NCBI RefSeq assembly: GCF_020510685.1 | Contig: NZ_CP075185.1 | Coordinates: 1,364,001-1,428,000, forward strand | From: Dechloromonas denitrificans | GTDB lineage: Bacteria > Pseudomonadota > Gammaproteobacteria > Burkholderiales > Rhodocyclaceae | DNA: 64,000 nucleotides | Direction: 5' to 3' | Part shown: piece by piece, positions 49,274 to 60,333 of the stretch | Position numbering within the stretch: position 1 is the first letter of the stretch | Layout: the number at the start of each line of letters is the position of its first letter | Made by a program: the position numbers and the translations under genes | Notes under the pieces: generated by a model | What the model was told of the DNA's origin: nothing | Seen by the model: only the letters and a program-made list of their open reading frames with translations | The model's database searches: none

Positions 49274-50002
49274 TGCCCACGGTAGTTCTTTCACTATCTC
49301 GTCTAACGAGTTCAGATCGGAAGCCGGAATCCACCCGCAGCTTCCGTCTGTGGTCTGTACGCGATACTGATTGTTCTTCGAGTCATAGAGCTTCACTTTC
49401 ACGTAGGTTCCCGGCGGAATGACTCGCGCGGGGCATTCGGCACCTTGCAAGGCAAGAGGCTTCCCTGCAACCCCGGCAACTTCAACCGAGTAGATCGTTT
49501 TCGGCTCTTCCACGAGAGCCTTCCCATCTGAACTTAATTGATACCGAACCTCTTTCGACCAGAACCCCTGCCATGTGGAGACACTGACATGGCCGTTTCC
49601 TTGCGGCTGGGGAGGCTGGCAACTTGGGCCAGAGTCAAAACGCAACAAGGGTACGAGCTTGTTTCCGATATACGCGAGCAGATGGTAGATGCATGTGCCG
49701 GCCTCGGGTGTTTCAAGAAGCAGTTGCCGTTGGGGCCGTTTGCGATCTATCGACACCACCCGAATATCCGGTAAGTCGGACTCAGCGGAGAAGAACTCAG
49801 CGAAGTAGTTCGCTGCGCCAATTTTCACATTGACGCGCGAACGCCAAGCGTCCTTTGCTGGGGTCGTGGCGACTTCAATAACTTCAGCCTTCCGATCTCC
49901 GTCAAGATCAACGCGGAGTCGATACAGTTCGCCTGCAATGCTGGCTGCGGGTGCAGCGACAGCAAGAAAGCCGACTGTGGCGAAGATGAGCCTAGTGCGC
50001 AT
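49268..50002 (-). CDS. Integron cassette protein, secreted with SH3-like C-terminus
   Basis: The 244-residue protein has a signal peptide (TRLIFATVGFLAVAAPAASIAG). A central beta-rich domain begins LYRLRVDLDGDRKAEVIEVA, resembling a VCBS/FG-GAP-like repeat segment. The C-terminal module VIPPGTYVKVKLYDSKNNQY to DGSCGWIPASDL has the look of a bacterial SH3 domain. It is probably periplasmic or cell-wall associated. Start ATG 50002 follows the usual spacing to attC I. Confidence 0.75.
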   Translation of the reverse strand: MRTRLIFATVGFLAVAAPAASIAGELYRLRVDLDGDRKAEVIEVATTPAKDAWRSRVNVKIGAANYFAEFFSAESDLPDIRVVSIDRKRPQRQLLLETPEAGTCIYHLLAYIGNKLVPLLRFDSGPSCQPPQPQGNGHVSVSTWQGFWSKEVRYQLSSDGKALVEEPKTIYSVEVAGVAGKPLALQGAECPARVIPPGTYVKVKLYDSKNNQYRVQTTDGSCGWIPASDLNSLDEIVKELPWAG

Positions 50003-50007
50003 ATGAC

Positions 50008-50077
50008 GCCCAACGTTGTAAATCACCGGACGGCAAAAGCGCAGCTTTTGACGGTCCGGTGGATTGGAATGTTAGAG
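50008..50077 (-). repeat. attC site I
   Basis: 70 bp, bounded by GCCCAAC (50008-50014) and GTTAGAG (50071-50077), with a CACCGGACGG/CCGGTGG stem and a tip around AAAAGCGCAGCTTTT. It belongs to the gene at 50072-50350. Confidence 0.9.
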
Positions 50078-50350
50078 GTGCCACGCAAGGCCCCCCGAAG
50101 CAATGACGAGCAAAGCAAGCGACACCATTACAAAAGCTGAGACATAGCGAATGAAAGGTTTTCGGTGAGGGCGTGCCGCCTCGGAGAGAAACCGATCTGA
50201 TGCGAATGCGATTGGACCAAGCGCATATACCCACAGCGGTGCATTGAAACCACGAATCAGCGGAACGAAGTGCCGTAAGGCCATAGCCAATAGCCCGCAC
50301 GGTAATGCAAAGACAGCAATCGTGATTCCGATGGCAATTGTGTCGGTCAC
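50072..50350 (-). CDS. Small integron cassette membrane protein
   Basis: The 92-residue protein has two or three TM helices (IAIGITIAVFALPCGLLAMA, PLWVYALGPIAFASDRFL, YVSAFVMVSLALLVIASGG). No family is recognised. Its stop is in the attC I core and its ATG is seven bases from attC J. Confidence 0.7.
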   Translation of the reverse strand: MTDTIAIGITIAVFALPCGLLAMALRHFVPLIRGFNAPLWVYALGPIAFASDRFLSEAARPHRKPFIRYVSAFVMVSLALLVIASGGLAWHL

Positions 50351-50357
50351 AAGAGAC

Positions 50358-50429
50358 CTCTAACGTTGAAAATCACCGGACGGAGGCAAGCGCAGCTTGC
50401 CGGAGGTCCGGTGGATTGCGATGTTGGGC
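50358..50429 (-). repeat. attC site J
   Basis: 72 bp, bounded by CTCTAAC (50358-50364) and GTTGGGC (50423-50429). It is nearly identical to site D in array 1. It belongs to the gene at 50431-50937. Confidence 0.9.
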
Positions 50430-50430
50430 G

Positions 50431-50937
50431 TCATCGTTTGATAGCACTCAGCATTTCCCTGACGCGCTGCCAAGCAGGATCTTTACCTGCAACGACTTTC
50501 ACAGAGATTGGCGGATACGCATCGAAAAACGTACGGATACCTTTGTTAAGCGCCCCCGCTTCTTTGACGTAGTAGTACATCGTTCGACCCCCACCACCGG
50601 TACGCGTCAAGGCATGAATACCCTGCTCACCAACTAGAGAATCTAGAGCTGCGTACAGCTTTCTCGCCAGTATCAAATCCCGTTCCGTTGGCAACCCATT
50701 TGGCAAGGCCTCATAACCCCACATGATTTCCAGCAATACTGGGAATCGTTGCTGTATGTCCTTACTCGGCAAATCTCGAATTACGGACACGATCTCGGGC
50801 TGCTCGTTTGAATTGCGCTCCAAGATCAACCAAGGCCCAAGTGCTGACTGCGTTTGTGCTTGGCAGACCGGAACCCAAGCGAAAAACAGCAACGCACCGA
50901 ACCAGTGGATTAGGCAACGTGGGATTGGTAATTTCAT
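50431..50937 (-). CDS. Integron cassette protein, secreted, DUF695-like
   Basis: The 168-residue protein has a signal peptide (IHWFGALLFFAWVPVCQA) and a C-terminal domain with RTGGGGRTMYYYVKEAG and VKVVAGKDPAWQRVREML, which resembles DUF695. Its function is unknown. The ATG at 50937 is three bases from attC K. Confidence 0.74.
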   Translation of the reverse strand: MKLPIPRCLIHWFGALLFFAWVPVCQAQTQSALGPWLILERNSNEQPEIVSVIRDLPSKDIQQRFPVLLEIMWGYEALPNGLPTERDLILARKLYAALDSLVGEQGIHALTRTGGGGRTMYYYVKEAGALNKGIRTFFDAYPPISVKVVAGKDPAWQRVREMLSAIKR

Positions 50938-50940
50938 GAT

Positions 50941-51021
50941 GCCCAACGTTTTAGGTAAAGGGCGGCCCGCTTGCGGGACGTCCAGCGACCGGAGGGAGCG
51001 ACTTTCACCGTAATGTTAGGT
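50941..51021 (-). repeat. attC site K
   Basis: 81 bp, bounded by GCCCAAC (50941-50947) and GTTAGGT (51015-51021); central arms GGCCCGC/GCGGGAC. It belongs to the gene at 51016-51669. Confidence 0.9.
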
Positions 51022-51669
51022 GCCATGGTTAGTGGGGATGCCTTTAAATGGACCGTCGCTGCCAAGCTGAATCTCTATGCGATGGCGAATGTACTCGTCG
51101 CTGTGTGTGCGAGCAATTGAAATGGCCTTGGTGATTAAAGGCTGAATTTCTTCGTTGTAGAGCGCAGGATTGAGCTGCAACGCTGGAACAATGCGGCGCC
51201 GAACCTCAATGTCTTTATTGGCGACAAACTCTTGAAGAAATACCTCTCGAATTTGAGCGCGGACTTCGTCGCTTTGCTCCCCGCGCACCCAATACATGGC
51301 GCTAGCAGCCCCTGCTTTTTCTTCGTTTGTACCTTCTTTCAAATATTGCAGCAGCACTTCGTTAACTGCTTGGGTTCCGAAAGAGCGAACGCAAGGCTCA
51401 ATAAAATAGCGATTTGCGCTTGGGTTTTTTTCGAGAACTCCAGCCAAGAGAAAGGGTTTGAACAATCTCTTTGGAAGTGGCTGGCGTTGAAAGACTTGGG
51501 CTACAAATAGCTTTTTGTTGGGTTCGCCCACTCCCTCGGCAAGCCATGACCAGTCGCTAGGCGAGTTGTTTTTGACTCTCTTTCGAGCGGCTTGCATTTG
51601 TAAGTGCTCTTCAGGCCCCGGGTTGTTCACAACCTGTAGCCAGGCAGCGAAGTGTTCGTTCCAGTCCAT
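51016..51669 (-). CDS. Integron cassette protein, all-helical repeat-like
   Basis: The 217-residue soluble protein is almost entirely helical, with HEAT/ARM-like stretches (NEVLLQYLKEGTNEEKAGAA, VRAQIREVFLQEFVANKDIE, VRRRIVPALQLNPALYNEE). No catalytic motif is seen. A protein-binding or immunity-type role is possible. Its stop codon is in the attC K core. Confidence 0.74.
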   Translation of the reverse strand: MDWNEHFAAWLQVVNNPGPEEHLQMQAARKRVKNNSPSDWSWLAEGVGEPNKKLFVAQVFQRQPLPKRLFKPFLLAGVLEKNPSANRYFIEPCVRSFGTQAVNEVLLQYLKEGTNEEKAGAASAMYWVRGEQSDEVRAQIREVFLQEFVANKDIEVRRRIVPALQLNPALYNEEIQPLITKAISIARTHSDEYIRHRIEIQLGSDGPFKGIPTNHGT

Positions 51670-51678
51670 GCTTTTGGC

Positions 51679-51750
51679 ACCTAACGTCGTAGTTCAGGGG
51701 CGGGATGCAAGCGCAGCTTGCAGCCCGTCCCCTGGAACGTAGTGTTGGGC
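51679..51750 (-). repeat. attC site L
   Basis: 72 bp, bounded by ACCTAAC (51679-51685) and GTTGGGC (51744-51750), arms CAGGGGCGGG/CCCGTCCCCTG. It belongs to the gene at 51770-52159. Confidence 0.9.
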
Positions 51751-51769
51751 GTCGTGCGGTGAACTTGGG

Positions 51770-52159
51770 CTAGACATAAATTAAGTCGTAACCCGGAACG
51801 TAAAGGTGATAGCTCTCGAATTCAATTCCATCTTCCTCTAGTTCAATTATGCGATCTTCGCCAAAGTAAAGTCTGACTGTTCGACGCCCCACCAGTGAGG
51901 CACTGGTAACCGACTCATTGAGCAACAAGCCAAGTTTTCCAATATCCGCGTACGCGCCGACCGCGATTTTTTCTTCGCAACCCTGCAGTTGAAGCTTCAC
52001 GTATGAAAGCGCGACAATTGATGCGGGTTTGGATTTCCCTGGCGTGAGATTAGTGTTCAATTCAAAGTCGAGGTGAATTGTTCCAACCCCGAAAGAAATC
52101 TTTTCAAGATGCCCACCCACAAATATTGCGGGATCGAAATTCTCTGGGAGGTCATACAT
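51770..52159 (-). CDS. Integron cassette protein, unknown
   Basis: The 129-residue protein is predicted beta-rich, with a repeated hydrophobic alternation (GTIHLDFELNTNL, IVALSYVKLQLQG, RRTVRLYFGEDRIIELEED) and no signal or TM segment. The small acidic beta-sandwich look is shared by some immunity proteins, but no family is recognised. Confidence 0.7.
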   Translation of the reverse strand: MYDLPENFDPAIFVGGHLEKISFGVGTIHLDFELNTNLTPGKSKPASIVALSYVKLQLQGCEEKIAVGAYADIGKLGLLLNESVTSASLVGRRTVRLYFGEDRIIELEEDGIEFESYHLYVPGYDLIYV

Positions 52160-52170
52160 GGGAGTTCGAC

Positions 52171-52242
52171 GCCCAACGTGGAAGCTCAGCCGACGGCAAA
52201 AAGCGTAGCTTTTTGACGGTCGGCTGGAGCGGATTGTTGGGC
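52171..52242 (-). repeat. attC site M
   Basis: 72 bp, bounded by GCCCAAC (52171-52177) and GTTGGGC (52236-52242), arms AGCCGACGG/CGGTCGGCT. It belongs to the first cassette gene, 52244-52591. Confidence 0.9.
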
Positions 52243-52243
52243 A

Positions 52244-52591
52244 TCATTTTCTTGCGAACCTTTCAATGAGATTCTTGCAGGCTTGCGGAGCGAATGTCTT
52301 TGCCCAAATTTCCGTCTTTTCAAACTCAGGTTGCAATCGTTGAAGCGCACTCGCCGACCAGAGGTGCTGAGAATGAAGCGGAGGAAGGTGGTCAGTTTCG
52401 GACGCTATGGCAACGAAAGCCATTAAGTCAGGGTCATGGTCCGGCGTACCAACGGTGGAACGAAGAGAATTTGCCCGGATTGCTCCCTCGAAGAAGGAAA
52501 GCTCGTTTGCCAGCATTGCGCGACACAACGACACGAGTTCGCCGCGGGCTTTGATCTGCGCCTCGTTGTAGGCCGGAGAATCCGTGCTCAT
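52244..52591 (-). CDS. First cassette of array 2, small helical protein
   Basis: The 115-residue protein begins [20 protein letters not shown], followed by [18 protein letters not shown] and a C-terminal [16 protein letters not shown]. It is soluble and helical; no family is recognised with confidence. Being next to attI, it is the most recently inserted cassette and the one best placed for Pc-driven expression. The start at ATG 52591 is four bases from the attI core; a longer reading from 52630 would run into attI. Confidence 0.72.
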   Translation of the reverse strand: MSTDSPAYNEAQIKARGELVSLCRAMLANELSFFEGAIRANSLRSTVGTPDHDPDLMAFVAIASETDHLPPLHSQHLWSASALQRLQPEFEKTEIWAKTFAPQACKNLIERFARK

Positions 52592-52594
52592 GAC

Positions 52595-52660
52595 GCCCAA
52601 CGTGAAGTGGATGGCGTTTTCGCCATGCATTCTGGAAAACAGCCATCTATCCTTGTCAGC
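52595..52660 (-). repeat. Probable attI of array 2
   Basis: The minus strand reads GTTGGGC at 52601-52595, the crossover core at the cassette/attI junction. A short dyad ATGGCG-TTTT-CGCCAT (52610-52625 region) lies beside it. The right limit is not defined by the sequence. The rest of the 303-bp gap to intI (52661-52894) should hold the integrase promoter and Pc; only the LexA box is clear. Confidence 0.6.
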
Positions 52661-52853
52661 GCTTCAGCCGAAGAAGGCCAGTTAGAGCGGCTTGTGCGGT
52701 GTGTGGCCGGATTATTTCCGAGGATGGATGGCGGTGAAACATGGCGTGGTGCCAGGATATGCGGCGTGAGCGCCATGTATCCCGGACCCGCGCCGTCTAT
52801 GCTGGCGAACATGGCGCCGCCAAAGGTACTTGTCATATGGCTAGAGATGAATT

Positions 52854-52873
52854 ACTGTATTTATACACAGTAT
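52854..52873 (+). promoter_or_regulatory. LexA (SOS) box upstream of intI
   Basis: TACTGTATTTATACACAGTA is a near-perfect match to the 20-bp LexA operator (CTGT-N8-ACAG core with matching flanks). It ends 21 bases before the intI start, where a bound repressor would block transcription. SOS control of integron integrases is known in other bacteria. Confidence 0.85.
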
Positions 52874-52894
52874 ATTTTGGTTGGCAGGTACGGC

Positions 52895-53869
52895 ATGGAA
52901 TTGAACCAATCCTCGACCTTGCTTGGACGCGTTCGGGAAGCGATTCGCTATAAGCACTACAGCATAAGGACTGAGCGTTCTTATGTCGAGTGGGTGCGTC
53001 GTTTCGTGGCTTTTCACGGTCGCCGTCACCCTCGGGAAATGGGGGGGGACGAGGTTCGGGCGTTTCTCGGCTATCTGGCTTCCGAGTTGAAGGTGGCGGC
53101 TTCGACCCATCAGCAGGCTTTGTCGGCGCTGTTGTTTTTGTATCGTGATGTGCTGGCCGTCGATCTGCCCTGGCTGACTGATCTGGATCGGCCAAAGAAG
53201 CCGAAGCGAACGCCGGTTGTACTCTCTCGCGGTGAGGTCGAGCGACTACTGGCGGTGATGGAGGGTACGCATGCGCTGATGGCAGGTTTGCTTTACGGGA
53301 CGGGGATGCGTCTGATGGAGTGCGTGCGCTTGCGGGTCAAGGATGTGGATTTCGAGCGCGGCGAATTGACGGTGCGTCACGGCAAGGGTGGCAAGGATCG
53401 GCTGACGGTGCTGCCGGCATCGGCCGTCCGGGCACTGCAGGCGCATCTGGCTCGCGTGCGGATCTTGTGGGAGCGGGACGAGGCGGCCGGACGGCCAGGC
53501 GTCTATCTGCCGGAGGCGCTGGCGCGAAAGTATCCTTCTGCCCCCAAGGCCTGGGGCTGGTTCTGGGTGTTTCCAGCGCGTGAGTTGTCGACCGATCCAC
53601 GCAGCGGCATCGAGCGTCGCCACCATACGCACGAACAGGCCTTGCAGCGGGCAATCAAGGCGGCGGTTGGGCTGGCGGGCATCGCCAAACCAGCCTCGAC
53701 ACATACGTTGCGTCATTCGTTTGCCACCCATTTGCTGGAATCGGGCTACGACATTCGTACCGTTCAGGAATTGCTCGGCCATTCGGATGTGTCGACGACG
53801 ATGATCTATACCCATGTGCTGAATCGGGGCGGGCGTGGCGTGGTTTCGCCGCTTGATGCGGTGCGCTGA
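52895..53869 (+). CDS. intI: Integron integrase IntI
   Basis: The 324-residue tyrosine recombinase inserts and excises cassettes at attI and attC. The N-terminal domain has [18 protein letters not shown] and [14 protein letters not shown]. Catalytic residues are Arg139 (GTGMRLMEC), His270 and Arg273 ([11 protein letters not shown]), His296 ([10 protein letters not shown]) and Tyr305 (MIYTHV). The IntI-specific insertion is present ([20 protein letters not shown], then DPRSG, HHTHEQ). The gene is divergent from the cassettes, as expected. The start at ATG 52895 gives normal length; expression is probably SOS-controlled through the LexA box just upstream. Confidence 0.96.
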   Translation: MELNQSSTLLGRVREAIRYKHYSIRTERSYVEWVRRFVAFHGRRHPREMGGDEVRAFLGYLASELKVAASTHQQALSALLFLYRDVLAVDLPWLTDLDRPKKPKRTPVVLSRGEVERLLAVMEGTHALMAGLLYGTGMRLMECVRLRVKDVDFERGELTVRHGKGGKDRLTVLPASAVRALQAHLARVRILWERDEAAGRPGVYLPEALARKYPSAPKAWGWFWVFPARELSTDPRSGIERRHHTHEQALQRAIKAAVGLAGIAKPASTHTLRHSFATHLLESGYDIRTVQELLGHSDVSTTMIYTHVLNRGGRGVVSPLDAVR

Positions 53870-53917
53870 TTGGTGTCTCAGGTGAATGCGCATACTATGC
53901 GCACCGTTTGCATTGAT

Positions 53918-54169
53918 ATGAGTAATCCCATGCCGCCTTCGTCCGCCAAGCGCCCGGTGAATCTGTTGCTCAGTGACGGCAACGTTGTTCAGGCGCGTCT
54001 TTACACCGCCAATCTGTCGGCTACCGTCGACGGCTTGCTGGCCGAGTTCGTCGCGCGCGAGCGCCAGTTGCGCCAGAATCAACAGCAGCATTACGCCGAG
54101 GTGTCCGGGGCCTGGAACCGCTTTGAAGAGGCGCATGGTTCGTTGGCCGAGGAGCACTCGACCCTATGA
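53918..54169 (+). CDS. ccdA: CcdA-family antitoxin
   Basis: The 83-residue protein has the N-terminal DNA-binding part KRPVNLLLSDGNVVQARLY and a helical C-terminal toxin-binding part ending VARERQLRQ, NRFEEAHGSLAEEHSTL. It overlaps ccdB by 4 bp (ATGA). The exact start is uncertain (ATG 53918 or 53897). The pair lies 48 bp behind intI, outside the cassette array. Confidence 0.85.
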   Translation: MSNPMPPSSAKRPVNLLLSDGNVVQARLYTANLSATVDGLLAEFVARERQLRQNQQQHYAEVSGAWNRFEEAHGSLAEEHSTL

Positions 54170-54495
54170 GCCAGTTCGACGTGCATCGCAATATCGGGCG
54201 GCAGGCGGCGCAGGTGCCGTATGTCGTGGTTGTGCAGTCGGCGGCCTTTGATGCGCGGCGGCGGCGGGTGGTTGTGCCGCTGGTGGCCGGCGATCTGCTG
54301 GCTCGCCGGGTCGATTTGCCAGTGTCACCGGTCAATCCGGCCTTTACGGTCGAGGGGCGGCCGGTTGTGCTCAATCCGCTGGACATCGTTTCGCTATCGC
54401 TGGAAGCGCTCGGGCCGCGAGTCGGTTCGCTGCGGGATGAGGGCGAGCGTATTGTTGCGGCGCTCAACGAAGTGTTGTCCGGGGCCTGGGGGTAG
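54166..54495 (+). CDS. ccdB: CcdB-family gyrase toxin
   Basis: The 109-residue protein starts MSQFDVHRNIGRQAAQVPYV, followed by VVPLVAGDLL, PAFTVEGRPVVLNPLDIVSL and a C-terminal end WG; CcdB toxins end with a short helix whose last residues contact gyrase. It poisons DNA gyrase when not held by CcdA. Overlapping with ccdA is typical of the operon. Confidence 0.88.
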   Translation: MSQFDVHRNIGRQAAQVPYVVVVQSAAFDARRRRVVVPLVAGDLLARRVDLPVSPVNPAFTVEGRPVVLNPLDIVSLSLEALGPRVGSLRDEGERIVAALNEVLSGAWG

Positions 54496-54501
54496 ACGGC
54501 G

Positions 54502-55815
54502 ATGAGCGATTTGTTTTCCCAATCTGGTCCTGAAACTGGCGTGCCGCTGGCCGAGCAACTGCGCCCGCAGACGCCGGACGAGGTGATCGGCCAGCAGCAC
54601 CTGCTCGGCCCGGGCAAGCCGCTGCGCCTGGCCTTTGCCTCCGGGCAGCCGCATTCAATGATCCTGTGGGGGCCGCCGGGGGTGGGTAAAACCACGCTGG
54701 CGCGGATGATGGCGACGCAGTTCAAGTGCGAGTTCATCGCCTTGCCGGCGGTGTTTTCCGGCATCAAGGAAGTGCGCGAGGCGGTGGTGCAGGCCGAGAT
54801 GTGGCGGGCCCAGGGCAAGCGCACCATCCTGTTCGTCGATGAAATCCACCGTTTCAACAAGGCGCAGCAGGACGGCTTTTTGCCTTTCGTCGAATCCGGT
54901 TTGTTTACCTTCATCGGCGCGACGACCGAGAACCCCTCGTTCGAGGTCAACTCGGCGCTGCTCTCCAGGGCTTCGGTCTATGTGCTGAAATCGCTCGACG
55001 AGAGCGAAATGGGGCAGCTCTTCGACCGGGCTCGCGAACGGGCGCTGGCCGATCTCGAATTCGACGCCAGCGCCCGCGAACGGCTGGTCGGTCTGGCCGA
55101 CGGCGATGCCCGGCGTCTGCTCAATCTGCTCGAACAGGTCCGCACGGCGGCGCATACGGCGGGTTTGGCCGTGGTGGATGGGGCTTTCATCGAGGCCACG
55201 CTGGCCCAGAGCCTGCGCCGTTTCGACAAGGGCGGCGATGCCTTCTACGACCAGATTTCGGCCCTCCACAAGTCGGTGCGCGGTTCCAATCCGGATGCGG
55301 CGCTCTACTGGTTCACCCGCATGCTCGACGGCGGCGCCGACCCGCGCTACCTGGCCCGGCGGATCATCCGCATGGCCTGGGAAGACATCGGTCTGGCCGA
55401 CCCGCGCGCCATGCAGATCGCCAACGACGCGGCGGCAACCTACGAACGGCTCGGCTCGCCGGAGGGCGAACTGGCGCTCGGCCAGGCAGTGATCTACCTG
55501 GCCGTCGCCGCCAAGTCGAACGCCGGCTACATGGCCTACAACCAGGCGCGGGCCTTTGTCAGCAAGGCCGGTTCGCAGCCGGTGCCGGTGCATTTGCGCA
55601 ATGCGCCGACCAAATTGATGAAAGAACTCGGCTACGGCCATGCTTACCGCTACGCGCACGACGAGCCGGAAGCCTACGCGGCCGGCGAAAGCTATCTGCC
55701 GGATGGTATGCCGGAGCCGGGCTGGTACCAGCCGACGCCGCGCGGGCTGGAAGGCAAGATCGGCGAGAAATTGCAGCATCTGCGCGAACTGGATCGCCAG
55801 GCCGGCAAGAAATAA
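54502..55815 (+). CDS. rarA: Replication-associated recombination protein A
   Basis: The 437-residue AAA+ ATPase (MgsA/RarA) acts at stalled replication forks. It has Walker A WGPPGVGKTTLARMM, Walker B LFVDEIHRFNKAQQDGFLP, sensor 1 FIGATTENPSFEVNSALLSR (quoted at limit) and a C-terminal clamp-loader-like domain with YDQISALHKSVRGSNPDAAL (at limit). It is seven bases behind ccdB and marks the return to core genes. Confidence 0.94.
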   Translation: MSDLFSQSGPETGVPLAEQLRPQTPDEVIGQQHLLGPGKPLRLAFASGQPHSMILWGPPGVGKTTLARMMATQFKCEFIALPAVFSGIKEVREAVVQAEMWRAQGKRTILFVDEIHRFNKAQQDGFLPFVESGLFTFIGATTENPSFEVNSALLSRASVYVLKSLDESEMGQLFDRARERALADLEFDASARERLVGLADGDARRLLNLLEQVRTAAHTAGLAVVDGAFIEATLAQSLRRFDKGGDAFYDQISALHKSVRGSNPDAALYWFTRMLDGGADPRYLARRIIRMAWEDIGLADPRAMQIANDAAATYERLGSPEGELALGQAVIYLAVAAKSNAGYMAYNQARAFVSKAGSQPVPVHLRNAPTKLMKELGYGHAYRYAHDEPEAYAAGESYLPDGMPEPGWYQPTPRGLEGKIGEKLQHLRELDRQAGKK

Positions 55816-55887
55816 GGGATCAGGGGCAGACCATCGCCCGGTCGGCGGCTTGATCCGCGCCGGCCGGAGCCAGGGTTCTTGGCTAAA

Positions 55888-56766
55888 TCACGAAAGATTC
55901 TTGTTGGCCAGGTTCTGCCGTATCCAGCTCAACATGTCGTCCCAGATTTTCCGCTGTTCGCGCAGCGGCGGCATGCTGGTCGCGTGCGGCAGCTCGATGG
56001 TGATGACCGGGGTGTTCTTGTGCTCCCCGCCGTAATTGCCGAGCGAGCCCGGATAGATGCCCAGCCGGTTGAGGCTGAGGCTGCCGAAGCGGCGCGGCTG
56101 GCGGGCCGGGCCGTCGAAGTCGAGGATGCCGAACGGGGCGTGGACGCTGACAATCAGGTTCGGCTTGAAGCTTTCGATCTGGTCGTGCAGCCAGCGGGTT
56201 TCCTGCTCCGACATCGCATCCTTGCCGGGGAAGCGGCGCGGGTCGCGCTGGGTCTTGCTGGCCCAGTAGCTGTGGGCGTTGCTGTGCCAGTCGGGGGTCG
56301 GGAAGTTACGGTTGAGATCGACGCCGTTGGCATTCATTCGTTGCGCCGGGCTGGCCAGAAGGCCATCCGGGTTGGCCACCGGAATGACCCGCCAGTGGTA
56401 CTGCCCGGGTTCGGCTTCATCGACCCATTGCAGCCAGCGAAAGACAATCGACGCCGAAGTCAGTTCGTCGCCGTGGATGCCGCCGACCAGCAGGATGCGT
56501 AGCGGCCGTTTCGGGGGGGCGCCAAGGCTGGCAATCTTGCGCGGGGCTGGCGGCAGGTCGCGGAACATCAGGGCGTTGTGCCGGACCGACTGGATCGGGG
56601 CGGCCTGCAATTGAAGCTTGTTGCAGAGTGCCGGCGGGACGCTGCCCAGGCGCTCGCCGATTGCCGCGCACCATTGCTGCGGCGTGCTCGCCGGGGCCGC
56701 CGGAAAACAGGTGACGGGAAGAAGCAGGGCGAGGGCGGGCAGGTAGTGGCGGAAGGGCTTGGGCAT
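55888..56766 (-). CDS. M14-family zinc carboxypeptidase, exported
   Basis: The 292-residue protein has a signal peptide (HYLPALALLLPVTCFPAAPA). Zinc ligands are in GGIHGDELTS (HxxE) and NLIVSVHAP, with the substrate-binding ANGVDLNRNFPT between, and a C-terminal catalytic Glu in PVITIELPHAT. This is the M14 pattern close to MpaA-type murein peptide amidases, so periplasmic peptidoglycan-peptide processing is likely. The start at ATG 56766 was chosen to fit the signal peptide; upstream in-frame ATGs exist at 56784 and 56826. No terminator is visible in the 70 bp separating it from rarA. Confidence 0.87.
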   Translation of the reverse strand: MPKPFRHYLPALALLLPVTCFPAAPASTPQQWCAAIGERLGSVPPALCNKLQLQAAPIQSVRHNALMFRDLPPAPRKIASLGAPPKRPLRILLVGGIHGDELTSASIVFRWLQWVDEAEPGQYHWRVIPVANPDGLLASPAQRMNANGVDLNRNFPTPDWHSNAHSYWASKTQRDPRRFPGKDAMSEQETRWLHDQIESFKPNLIVSVHAPFGILDFDGPARQPRRFGSLSLNRLGIYPGSLGNYGGEHKNTPVITIELPHATSMPPLREQRKIWDDMLSWIRQNLANKNLS

Positions 56767-56802
56767 GAGGGGGGCGGACGGCATTCGTGCCGACCATGAT
56801 AA

Positions 56803-59602
<2,800 letters not shown>

Positions 59603-59611
59603 CTCTTGTGC

Positions 59612-59617
59612 TATTAT
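59612..59617 (+). promoter_or_regulatory. -10 element of the tRNA-Ser promoter
   Basis: TATTAT lies 13 bases before the mature tRNA 5' end. TTGTCG at 59588-59593 is a possible -35, with a slightly long spacer. Placed inside the 5' end of the divergent mltF region. Confidence 0.4.
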
Positions 59618-59629
59618 CTTGCCCGCTTT

Positions 59630-59717
<88 letters not shown>

Positions 59718-59730
59718 AAGCGACAACGCG

Positions 59731-59771
59731 AAACCCGCACCCAGTAATGGATTGCGGGTTTTTCGTTTTTG
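59731..59771 (+). terminator. Intrinsic terminator after tRNA-Ser
   Basis: AAACCCGCA (59731-59739) pairs with TGCGGGTTT (59753-59761), followed by TTCGTTTTT. Confidence 0.85.
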
Positions 59772-60333
59772 GTAACTTGGCAAATCCCATCAGATGTCCC
59801 ATCAGTTGAAGCTAGTTATCCAGACCCATCGCCACAGGGCTGAAAATTATTTTTCGATTGTGGCGAAGAACAGACAATAGTAGCCCCCGAGGAAGGGCTA
59901 ATTTTTGAGGTGGCGATTATGCCTCGAAGCATTCGCAAAGTCCGCTTTAGCACTGCAGGTGAGAGGGCTGCTATCTACCAACTCGCCCACTTCGACGTAT
60001 TTTGTGGCAAAAAAACCTTCGCCCCGTTCCATCATCTCCAGCATTTGGATGCATTGAGGTTCACCCGGGGCACCGAAGTATAAGACTCCCCAGTAGGAGC
60101 GCAAAAATACTTCCAACGCAGGACTTAGGTCAGTTGCTTCTCTTCTAGGGCTTTCAAGGGCAACGTTGTGTCGCCACGCTCGCTATCAACGACAGTCCGA
60201 GATGCGCCCGATCCCGTCATCCCTAAAACAGAGTGACGAAAGTCAGCAACCTGAATTTGAGCAGTCAGTCATCGGTCGGCATGGCTTCGAATTGCAGCTA
60301 CTTTGCCTCTACTCAGATGTCGCTGGATTGCCC
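59772..60333. other. Gene-poor region downstream of tRNA-Ser
   Basis: About 560 bp of AT-richer DNA with no gene I can support. A minus-strand reading from about 60160 to 59898 (VFLRSYWGVLYFGAPGEPQ, then MLEMMERGEGFFATKYVEVG) is open for about 95 codons but has no homologue I know, only a weak start and no ribosome-binding site; it may be a decayed gene fragment. No repeat of the tRNA 3' end was noticed. Confidence 0.4.

Noticed and set aside
59898..60116. A 72-codon minus-strand frame after tRNA-Ser
   Set aside because: No known family, no ribosome-binding site and an equally open upstream extension; listed only as a possible decayed fragment.
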